From assembly GCA_913046825.1 (NCBI GenBank), contig CAJWTF010000068.1, positions 1 through 19,294 of the forward strand: DNA of 19,294 bases. The letters are read 5' to 3'. How positions within the stretch are numbered: the stretch's first letter is position 1; each line of letters starts with the position of its first letter. This DNA comes from an uncultured Rickettsiales bacterium (GTDB taxonomy: Bacteria > Pseudomonadota > Alphaproteobacteria > UBA8366). This document shows, in pieces, positions 1 to 7,282 of this stretch. Both the position numbers and the translations under genes were made by a program. Below the pieces are notes generated by a model, which saw nothing but the letters and a program-made list of their open reading frames with translations, was not told where the DNA came from and did no database searches.

Positions 1-175
1 TGTCATCGATCGTCGGGACCCGGCCCATAGGGTTCTTTGCCAGATAGTCCGGCTGATCGTTACCCCCGAAAGCACCGCCGATATCAGTGCGGTCGAAACT
101 CAGGCCGAGTTCGGTGGCACACCACAACACTTTGATGACATTTACTGAATTGTTCCGTCCCAAAATCTTCAGCAT
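1..175 (-). CDS. Glutathione S-transferase, N-terminal part only (runs off window start)
   Basis: 58 codons are visible from an ATG at 175. The protein starts MLKILGRNNSVNVIKVLWC and continues through a short GGAFGG segment to NPMGRVPTID. This is the thioredoxin-fold N-terminal half of a bacterial GST: beta1, the Ser-bearing loop (NNS, residues 8-10) followed by the helix-capping VNVIKVLW, and the cis-proline RVP at about residues 52-54 that contacts the glutathione gamma-glutamyl group. The C-terminal helical domain lies outside the window. The ATG is 7 bp after the stop of the Ldh_2-family dehydrogenase, so the two are almost certainly co-transcribed and perhaps translationally coupled. Family membership is clear. 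Substrate and class are not, because the C-terminal domain that sets specificity is missing. Confidence 0.88.
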   Translation of the reverse strand, partial: MLKILGRNNSVNVIKVLWCATELGLSFDRTDIGGAFGGNDQPDYLAKNPMGRVPTIDD

Positions 176-182
176 ATCGTTA

Positions 183-1256
183 TTATCCCTCGTCCTGAAT
201 TTCCGCCATTTTCTGACGCGACAGACCAACCGATTCGCCGGCAGCCATCAAGGCTTCCCATGTGTTCTCTTCAATATCAATTCCGTCCCCGATCATTGCC
301 GCGCGCTTAATCCGCTCCGGCTCTCCGGCGACCAAAACAGGTTTGTCCGGATCGGCAGGCGGCGAGCCCTTGGCGTAGGCGATCATCGCATCGACTTCAT
401 GCTTCATATAGCTGTCTTCGACGAAGCGCGCTGGGTCCATGATGACCGCGAACATATTGTTGGTTGTCGTATCGGAGGTTTGATTCTCCGGCTGCAGAGT
501 GCCGCCTCCGGTCAACATGCCACCGAAAAATTCACACACCATGGCAAGGCCATAGCCCTTATGCTCGCCCATCGGCAGCAAGGTACCCTGAGGATCCGCC
601 CACATCACGTTCGGGTCTTGGGACGGTTTCCCGTCGGCATCCAAGACATAGCCTTCGCCGAGCGGTTCTTCCTTCATCATCGCGACCCTCGCCTTGCCCA
701 TGGCAATACGACTTGTGGCCATATCCAGGATAAAGGCCGGATTCTTGTCCGTGGCTGGAATGGCAAAGACGACCGGATTGGTCGACAGCCGCGAATCCGT
801 TCCACCAAAGGGGGCTACGATGGAAGAGCGGCCGATGACATTGACGAAATGCATCGAGGCGAACCCCGCGTCGGCGCACATTTCCCCATAAGTCCCCACA
901 CGTCCGATATGGCAGGAATTACGTAATCCCAAAATCGCGAAACCGTCCTTTTGCGCCTTGGCGATCGCCAATTCAGTCGCTTGGCGCGCCACGGCTTGCC
1001 CGTAGCCCCTGTTACCATCGACGATCAACAACGGGCCACTATCAGTGACGACGGAAACCTTCGTATTGGGCCGCAACTCGTCCCGGTGCAAAGCCTCGTA
1101 GTAGCGCGGGATCATGCCAACCCCATGGCTCGGATGGCCCTTCAGATGGGCTTCCACCAAATGGTCGGTGACGATTTCGGCTTCGCCGGTCTCGCTGCCG
1201 CCGGATTCCAATATGGCGCGTGTTACCCGGCGCAGGGTTTCGTGATCGATCAACAT
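183..1256 (-). CDS. Ldh_2-family NAD(P)-dependent 2-hydroxyacid dehydrogenase (malate/L-lactate dehydrogenase-like)
   Basis: 357 residues, the usual size for the Ldh_2 (malate/L-lactate/ureidoglycolate/sulfolactate dehydrogenase) family, which does not use a classical Rossmann fold. Visible signatures are GHPSHGVGMIPRY (about 40-52, active-site His44), the segment NSCHIGRVGTYGE (about 113-125, family His116), a STNPVVFAIP stretch (about 158-167), and GEHKGYGLAM near the middle of the C-terminal half. The reading frame is open for another 89 codons upstream, but that part overlaps polA and looks non-protein-like. The start at MLIDHETLRR fits homologues and has GGAGGA about 13 nt upstream. It lies 73 bp after polA and 7 bp before the GST. 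The oxidised substrate could be malate, lactate, ureidoglycolate or a sulfonated acid; the sequence does not decide. Cytoplasmic. Confidence 0.9.
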   Translation of the reverse strand: MLIDHETLRRVTRAILESGGSETGEAEIVTDHLVEAHLKGHPSHGVGMIPRYYEALHRDELRPNTKVSVVTDSGPLLIVDGNRGYGQAVARQATELAIAKAQKDGFAILGLRNSCHIGRVGTYGEMCADAGFASMHFVNVIGRSSIVAPFGGTDSRLSTNPVVFAIPATDKNPAFILDMATSRIAMGKARVAMMKEEPLGEGYVLDADGKPSQDPNVMWADPQGTLLPMGEHKGYGLAMVCEFFGGMLTGGGTLQPENQTSDTTTNNMFAVIMDPARFVEDSYMKHEVDAMIAYAKGSPPADPDKPVLVAGEPERIKRAAMIGDGIDIEENTWEALMAAGESVGLSRQKMAEIQDEG

Positions 1257-1282
1257 CGCTTCTACTGTGTCCTCCAGAAAAG

Positions 1283-1306
1283 GCTCGTGGCGGTCTCCCG
1301 CCGAGC
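1283..1306 (-). terminator. Hairpin after polA, possible intrinsic terminator
   Basis: On the minus strand the arms GCTC-GGCGG and CCGCC-(AC)-GAGC pair around a GAGA loop, with a two-base bulge. CTTTTC follows immediately. It lies 23 bp after the polA stop and 26 bp before the dehydrogenase ATG. The U-tract is only four long, so termination is probably partial, letting some transcription reach the dehydrogenase/GST pair. Confidence 0.4.
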
Positions 1307-1329
1307 AGGGATAGGATAAAACTAGTGCG

Positions 1330-4224
1330 TTAGTGTGCCGCCGCCCAATCGTCGCCGACACCGGCATCGACAACCAGCGGTACTTTGAGCTCCAACGCCG
1401 GGAGGGCGGCCCCTTCCATCGCACCGCGAACGGCGGCAATGGTTTTCTCAACCTGATCTTCCGGCGCTTCGAACAGCAACTCATCGTGGACTTGCAATAA
1501 CATGCGGGCGTCGACGCCCGCATCGGTAAGCGCCTTCGGCACTCGGATCATCGCACGTTTGATAATGTCGGCGGCCGAGCCTTGGATCGGCGCGTTGATC
1601 GCTTGGCGTTCCGCGTAGTTCTTCTGCATTGGATTTTTGGCGTTGATCGATTCCAAATGAATGCGCCGTCCGAACAATGTCTCGACTAAACCCGCCTTGC
1701 GGCATTGCTCGACCGCGCTATCCATATAGTCGCGGATACCGGGATAGCGTTCGAAATAGGCGTCGATATATTCCTTGGCGGCGCCCCGCGGAATACTCAA
1801 CTGGCGCGCCAGACCAAAAGCGCTGATGCCGTAGATAATGCCAAAATTGATTGCCTTCGCCTGCCGGCGGACCAACGGGTCCATGCCTTCGATCGGCACA
1901 TTGAAGACCTGGCTCGCGGTCATCGCGTGGATGTCCTGGCCGTCCCGGAAAGCTTCAACCAGGGCTTCGATCCCGGCCATATGAGCTAGGACCCGCAATT
2001 CGATTTGACTGTAGTCGAGGGAAATCAGCTTCCAGCCTTCACGCGGCACGAAGGCGCTTCTAATTTTTCGACCCTCTTCGGTTCGGGCCGGAATATTCTG
2101 CAAGTTCGGATCAGTCGACGACAAACGGCCGGTCTGTGCGCCGGTCATGGCGTAGGACGTGTGGATGCGCCCCGTCGCTGGATTAATTTGCTCCACCAGG
2201 GCGTCTGAATAGGTGCTTTTCAACTTCGCAGTCTGGCGCCACTCCATCACCCGCGCCGGTAGGTCGTGGCCGCTCGCCGCCAGATCTTCCAATACGCTGG
2301 CATCGGTGCCGAAACCGCCGCTTTTGTTTTTCTTGCCGCCCGGCAGGCTCATTTTCTCGAAGAGGATTTCGCCGAGCTGTTTTGGAGAGCCGATATTGAA
2401 GGCCTCCCCCGCCAGCTCGTGTACTTCCGCTTCGAGTCCCGCCAATCGCTGGGTGAAATCGCGCGAAAGACCCCGCAACTTCTCCAGATCGACTCGGATA
2501 CCCTCTTTTTCCATCGCGGCGACGATGGGGACCAAGGGCCGCTCGATGGTCTCGTAGACCGTGGTCATCTTCTCCTGTACCAAACGTGGCTTCAGAGCTT
2601 GATGCAGGCGCAAGGTGATGTCGGCATCCTCCGCCGCGTAATCACAGGCGGCTTCCAGCGGCACATAGTCGAAGGTGATCTGCTTCTTGCCGGTCCCGAC
2701 AACCTCCTTGAACTTCACAGTAGAGACACCGAGATGGGTTTCCGCCAACACGTCCATGCCGTGCCCGTGCCGCCCGCCGTCGACGACGAAAGACAACAGC
2801 ATTGTATCGTCGATGGGCGTCACGTCGACATTGTAGCGCGACAAAACCAACGCATCGTATTTAATATTCTGCCCGATCTTGAGGACCGAAGGGTCGTCGA
2901 GCAACGGCGCCAAAATATCGAGAGCAAGCTGGCGTGAAATTTGTTCCGGCGCTTCTTCCGCCTCACCACCGCCATCGCCCAAGTCGAAGGCGCCTTGGCC
3001 GTTTGGCGCTTTATGGGCCACCGGAATATAGCACGCACGTCCCGCTTGGACGGAGAGCGAAATGCCGACCAATTCCGCCGACATCGCGTCGAGCGACGTC
3101 GTCTCGGTATCAACGGCGACCATGCCAACCGCCCGCGCCTTGTCGACCCAAGCATGAAGGCTCGCCTCGTCCCGCACCAATTCATAGACGACTTTGCTGG
3201 GTGCCATCGCTGGACCGGCCCCACCAGACACCGCACCGCCGCCGTTCTCAACAGCGGCGAGGGTCTTGCGTAACGCTTGATTGCGCTTCTCTGCCGGCAG
3301 AGCGTCGAACGCACTTGAAAAGTGCTCGTCGAATTCTGCCTGCCCTTCGTCGTCAAGCGCACTGCGCAATTCCGCCAAAATCGCGTCAAATCCTTGTGTT
3401 GCGAGCCATGGCACCAGTTTCGCCAATTCATGCTCCGGCACATCGAGGGCATCCACCGGCAAGTCGACCGGCACGTCATCCCGCAGCGTAACCAGTTCCA
3501 GGGAGACGCGCGCCAAATCCGCGAATTCGAGTAAATTTTCGCGCCGCTTGTTCTGTTTGATCTCGCCGGCTCGCGCCAAGAGCGTATCGAGATCGCCGAA
3601 CTCGTTGATCAGCAGCGCCGCCGTCTTTACACCGATACCCGGTATGCCCGGTACATTATCGACCGAATCCCCGGCGAGCGCTTGCACCTCAACGACTTTC
3701 TCAGGCCCGACCCCAAATTTCTCGATGACCTCGCCGCGGCCGATGCGACGGTTTTTCATCTCGTCAAACATGCCAACCTTATCGTTAACGAGCTGCATTA
3801 AATCCTTGTCGGAGGAGATGATGGTAACTTCCGCACCCGCTGCGACCGCTTGGCGCGCATAGGTCGCGATAATGTCGTCGGCCTCGAAGCCGGGAATCTC
3901 GATAGTGTGCAGGTTGAACGCTTCGCTTGCTTCCTTGATCAGCGGAAATTGCGGCACCAGTTCTTCCGGGGCCGGTGGGCGCTGGGCTTTGTAGTCGGGA
4001 TAAATATCGTTGCGGAAAGTGCGGCGCGCGGCGTCGAAGATGACCGCGATATGGTCGGCTTCGGTATCGCGCAACAATTTCATCAGCATCCGCGTGAAAC
4101 CAAAGACGGCGTTCACCGGTGTCCCATCGGGACGGCTCAAGGGTCGAATGGCATGAAAGGCCCGAAAGATAAATCCGGACCCGTCGACGAGATAGAGATG
4201 TTTCAGCGGAGCGGCCTCGGCCAT
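1330..4224 (-). CDS. polA: DNA polymerase I
   Basis: 964 residues, full length. It fills gaps and removes RNA primers during replication and repair. The N-terminal 5'-3' exonuclease/FEN domain spans about 1-290 (YLVDGSGFIFRAF, FEADDIIATY, SSDKDLMQLV, GDSVDNVPGIPGIG). The 3'-5' proofreading domain spans about 345-550 and keeps its DEDD residues (VDTET at 371-375, NIKYD at 453-457, YAAEDAD at 529-535), so proofreading should be active. The polymerase domain spans about 560-964, with motif A SLDYSQIELR (D737), motif B RRQAKAINFGIIYG (787-799, K790 and Y798) and motif C QVHDELLF (H913-D914). A low-complexity Gly/Ala linker (about 326-342) separates the first two domains. The ATG is preceded by GAAGGAT at good spacing. 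A zf-CHCC gene lies 93 bp upstream on the same strand. Confidence 0.98.
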   Translation of the reverse strand: MAEAAPLKHLYLVDGSGFIFRAFHAIRPLSRPDGTPVNAVFGFTRMLMKLLRDTEADHIAVIFDAARRTFRNDIYPDYKAQRPPAPEELVPQFPLIKEASEAFNLHTIEIPGFEADDIIATYARQAVAAGAEVTIISSDKDLMQLVNDKVGMFDEMKNRRIGRGEVIEKFGVGPEKVVEVQALAGDSVDNVPGIPGIGVKTAALLINEFGDLDTLLARAGEIKQNKRRENLLEFADLARVSLELVTLRDDVPVDLPVDALDVPEHELAKLVPWLATQGFDAILAELRSALDDEGQAEFDEHFSSAFDALPAEKRNQALRKTLAAVENGGGAVSGGAGPAMAPSKVVYELVRDEASLHAWVDKARAVGMVAVDTETTSLDAMSAELVGISLSVQAGRACYIPVAHKAPNGQGAFDLGDGGGEAEEAPEQISRQLALDILAPLLDDPSVLKIGQNIKYDALVLSRYNVDVTPIDDTMLLSFVVDGGRHGHGMDVLAETHLGVSTVKFKEVVGTGKKQITFDYVPLEAACDYAAEDADITLRLHQALKPRLVQEKMTTVYETIERPLVPIVAAMEKEGIRVDLEKLRGLSRDFTQRLAGLEAEVHELAGEAFNIGSPKQLGEILFEKMSLPGGKKNKSGGFGTDASVLEDLAASGHDLPARVMEWRQTAKLKSTYSDALVEQINPATGRIHTSYAMTGAQTGRLSSTDPNLQNIPARTEEGRKIRSAFVPREGWKLISLDYSQIELRVLAHMAGIEALVEAFRDGQDIHAMTASQVFNVPIEGMDPLVRRQAKAINFGIIYGISAFGLARQLSIPRGAAKEYIDAYFERYPGIRDYMDSAVEQCRKAGLVETLFGRRIHLESINAKNPMQKNYAERQAINAPIQGSAADIIKRAMIRVPKALTDAGVDARMLLQVHDELLFEAPEDQVEKTIAAVRGAMEGAALPALELKVPLVVDAGVGDDWAAAH

Positions 4225-4317
4225 ACCGGGTATCCTTCAGCTACGGGGACTGCGATGGAGAGCTTGATTGTAACTGGTCTGAGCGGTTTCGTCTCGCGAC
4301 GATCCGCCCAAACGGTC

Positions 4318-4497
4318 CTAATGCGCGTGGGAGGGAGTCGCCCCTTCCTTCAGATTAAACCGGCGGCCGCAATAGGGGCAGTCGACACTGCCGCCATCCC
4401 CTAGATTGAGGTAGACCAGGGGATGCCCCAAGGCACCCCCACCGCCATCGCAACTCGTCCGCATCTCTTCGACTTCGATTGTCTCTGGCGGTTCCAT
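4318..4497 (-). CDS. Small CHCC-type zinc-finger protein (NDUFS6-like)
   Basis: 59 residues from the chosen ATG at 4497 (MEPPETIEVEEMR), which has AAGGTG 9 nt upstream. Two earlier in-frame ATGs (4524, 4545) lack a ribosome-binding site. The protein has the zf-CHCC signature: one Cys (TSCDGG), then GHPLVYL with the His, then the CPYCGRRF pair, together giving a C-H-C-C zinc site. Known relatives are short alphaproteobacterial proteins and the mitochondrial complex I accessory subunit NDUFS6. Many alphaproteobacteria carry such a gene as a stand-alone housekeeping protein. Its precise role in bacteria is not well defined, and no complex I genes are next to it here. It is the gene upstream of polA, in the same direction. 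It ends in TAG. Confidence 0.85.
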   Translation of the reverse strand: MEPPETIEVEEMRTSCDGGGGALGHPLVYLNLGDGGSVDCPYCGRRFNLKEGATPSHAH

Positions 4498-4514
4498 TTT
4501 CGCTTTCACCTTAT

Positions 4515-4528
4515 GCAGATTCATCTGC
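4515..4528. repeat. Short perfect inverted repeat in the zf-CHCC/hydrolase divergent spacer
   Basis: GCAGAT-TC-ATCTGC, arms of 6 bp with a 2-bp centre. It lies 18 bp upstream of the zf-CHCC ATG and 71 bp upstream of the hydrolase ATG. It could be an operator or a leader hairpin; at this length chance occurrence cannot be excluded. Confidence 0.3.
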
Positions 4529-4598
4529 GCGCGGTTTGACCGCACGCTTGCTGGGATGATACCGAATGCGGGCCGGTAATCAATATTCGGAATACGGA

Positions 4599-5703
<1,105 letters not shown>

Positions 5704-5740
5704 TTTTTTCTCCTAAGAATCGTGAATTCCTAGTGCTGAA

Positions 5741-5755
5741 CCGATAATCTATCGG
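5741..5755. repeat. Inverted repeat CCGATA-ATC-TATCGG
   Basis: A perfect 6-bp palindromic pair around a 3-bp centre, 38 bp after the tRNA end. It could be a binding site or the remains of a recombination site. No partner copy was seen elsewhere in the window. Confidence 0.35.
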
Positions 5756-5808
5756 CAATCTGCCATGGCGGTTTTGACATGTTTTTAATTGTCGAGGCGC
5801 ACGCAAAA

Positions 5809-5835
5809 CGTTTCATTCGAGTTTACTATGAAACG
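5809..5835. promoter_or_regulatory. 8-bp inverted repeat with 11-bp spacer, operator-like
   Basis: CGTTTCAT (5809-5816) and ATGAAACG (5828-5835) are exact reverse complements separated by 11 bp, giving a centre-to-centre distance of 19 bp. That geometry suits a dimeric regulator binding adjacent faces of the helix. It sits about 80 bp upstream of the 42-codon ORF with the strong ribosome-binding site and is the best candidate for its control site. No regulator gene is next to it. Confidence 0.35.
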
Positions 5836-5913
5836 GCTTGATTTATTTATTGTGTTCAATAAGTCAAAGACTACTATATCGTCGAAAAAAGTTAGTCAGC
5901 GGGGAGGAACCGA

Positions 5914-6042
5914 ATGAAGTATTACGTCGGGGAGACTTATTGCCCTCTGAATAGCTGGGTAAAGGTTATCGTTGCGATAAGTACTCGCTTCAATCTGTCC
6001 ATAGTCCCTAGCAGCTTAAGTGGACAAAGTATGGATCGTTGA
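5914..6042 (+). CDS. 42-residue ORF with strong ribosome-binding site, unrecognised
   Basis: ATG at 5914, six nt after GGAGG (context GGGGAGGAACCGA), is the best Shine-Dalgarno in this part of the window. The product begins MKYYVGETYCPLNSWVKV, is moderately hydrophobic in the middle (KVIVAIS) and ends SGQSMDR. I recognise no family. The stop TGA (6040-6042) is followed directly by the ATG of the next frame (TGAATG), and both are in the same reading frame. So this may be (a) a leader peptide coupled to the next gene, (b) the true N-terminus of the next gene separated from it by a mutated codon, or (c) debris. The strong ribosome-binding site favours real translation. Confidence 0.35.
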   Translation: MKYYVGETYCPLNSWVKVIVAISTRFNLSIVPSSLSGQSMDR

Positions 6043-6555
6043 ATGCCAAGTATGCCAAAAGATTGGCAGGCATACAGCGCATTTCGCGATGAGGTGTTCT
6101 TCCCATTGCTGGAGGCCAAACGCTATTTCGAGATGGGTGAGGCGGCTGAAACCTACTTGGTGACGGAACAGAATTCGGCGATACGGTCTCGGATTATATC
6201 CGAAATCGCCGTGTTTCTCGATGTCCCAGGACACGAAGATGTCGCCTTTCACTGGGTGGAACGGCCCTGCGAAGAGTTCAAGGACTCGCCTTTCGTATGG
6301 TGCCGAATAGAGGCGCGGTATCGCGCACCTCGCTGGTAAACACGGCCGAACAACCGGGTCGCGTTTGGCCATTACGAGACGGGATTGGGGAACGCACCGG
6401 CCGCGGAGCAATGGGTGCGATATGTATTGTTCGATATGTGCCAGTTGCTCGCCAACATGGAAAATTGGAGCGGCCTCGAAGCGCGCATGCGGGAGATCAT
6501 TTCGGATCTAGCGGTGGAGCGGGAGCTAGACGCCTTATTTCTCAAGGACAACTGA
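6043..6555 (+). pseudogene. Unrecognised soluble protein gene interrupted by an in-frame TAA
   Basis: One reading frame runs from ATG 6043 (or the next ATG, 6052) for 98 codons, meets TAA at 6337-6339, and continues in the same frame for 71 codons to TGA 6553-6555. Both halves look like real protein. The first has DWQAYSAFRDEVFFPLLEAKRYF and RSRIISEIAVFLDVPGHEDV (shown in part); the second has AFGHYETGLG, EQWVRYVLFDMCQLLANM and an acidic amphipathic end, SDLAVERELDALFLKDN. The whole would be about 170 residues, helical, with no signal peptide and no known motif. I do not recognise the family. Only one lesion is needed to restore it (for example CAA to TAA), so it is either recently inactivated or a sequence error. 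In the same frame 36 more sense codons follow the TGA, up to TAG 6664, which could be further debris. Confidence 0.55.
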
Positions 6556-6710
6556 CTTCAAGGTATTCAAGAAGGGGCCATTGATGTGTCACTCGTGGCG
6601 CAATACCAGCGTCTTGTGACCACTCCTCCCAATCGACGCGGCGGGCACTGGGATGAGCAGAAATAGGAACCTCAAGAGAGCTTAGATGCTCGCTCCATTC
6701 CTCCAAGACT

Positions 6711-7048
6711 TTAAACAAGGTGTTCGAACACATCAGGCCTCAAGATTACTCGAAGCGGCAGCGCGGTCGATCGCGTCGCGACGACGACGCCGTAGCCGAT
6801 GAAGAGTGACCCTGCGACTTTCCGGAGGCATTTGGCTGCTTTTGCAGAGACAATGACGCGTTTGGTCAGCCAAGAGCAGGCCGTAAATGATAGAGGAAAC
6901 GACCGCGACAAAGAATGTCGGCTAAAACCAAACCCGTTATGACGGCAAATCCAGCTTTGTGCCCGGAACCGATCGCCCGCGAAACGACGACCGCAAGGCC
7001 GGGCCCCGGCAAAGCGGTCCATAGTATCATCCCAGCCGCAGAGGCCAC
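6711..7048 (-). pseudogene. Remnant of a LysE/RhtB-family amino-acid exporter
   Basis: The N-terminal fragment (from about 7048) reads MILWTALPGPGLAVVVSRAIGSG then HKAGFAVITGLVLAD, the conserved first helix and PGPG loop of LysE/RhtB translocators. It then loses frame and stops at 6866. A hydrophobic stretch in a second frame (about FFVAVVSSIIYGLLLAD) and a C-terminal piece in a third frame (CLRKVAGSLFIGYGVVVATR) match the last LysE helix, where KxxG-GxLxxGxGV is typical. Intact members have about 200 residues and six helices. Here fewer than about 110 codons remain, so the middle is deleted and at least two frameshifts are present. It cannot make a working exporter. It lies between the interrupted gene at 6043 and the TMADH-like flavoprotein gene. 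Confidence 0.6.
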
Positions 7049-7238
7049 TATTTACTCTAATATCACCTCTAAAACACTTCCATGCCGCAGATATTCGGCA
7101 ACTGTAGATGTCGGTGCTTACATTTGGCAATGACACAAAGCAACGCGTCAGCTCACGGCTAATCTGAGATGCCGTATCGACCAGCACCAAATATCCGCAT
7201 CTGTTTGCAATGCGGACATCAGACCACAGCATTAGTGA

Positions 7239-7258
7239 CTTTTGCTAAGGAGCAAAAG
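7239..7258 (-). terminator. Perfect 8-bp hairpin downstream of the flavoprotein gene
   Basis: On the minus strand CTTTTGCT-CCTT-AGCAAAAG folds into a perfect 8-bp stem with a 4-nt loop, starting 24 bp after the flavoprotein stop. There is no U-tract behind it (TCACTAAT follows), so it may protect the 3' end or help Rho-dependent ending rather than act as a classical intrinsic terminator. Confidence 0.4.
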
Positions 7259-7282
7259 CGGGTGTTACGGAACGTCTCGGTC

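Noticed and set aside
1257..1523. N-terminal extension of the Ldh_2 dehydrogenase to 446 residues
   Set aside because: The extra 89 codons are antisense-like, rich in Arg/Ser/Pro, and overlap polA. The start at 1256 fits family length.
2266..2937. Long plus-strand open frame of 223 codons inside polA
   Set aside because: It is opposite well-conserved polymerase and exonuclease motifs, has no family features, and is explained by codon bias of polA on the other strand.
6542..6733. 63-codon minus-strand ORF beginning MCSNTLFKVLEEW
   Set aside because: It has no ribosome-binding site, overlaps the end of the interrupted plus-strand gene, and has no recognisable motif.
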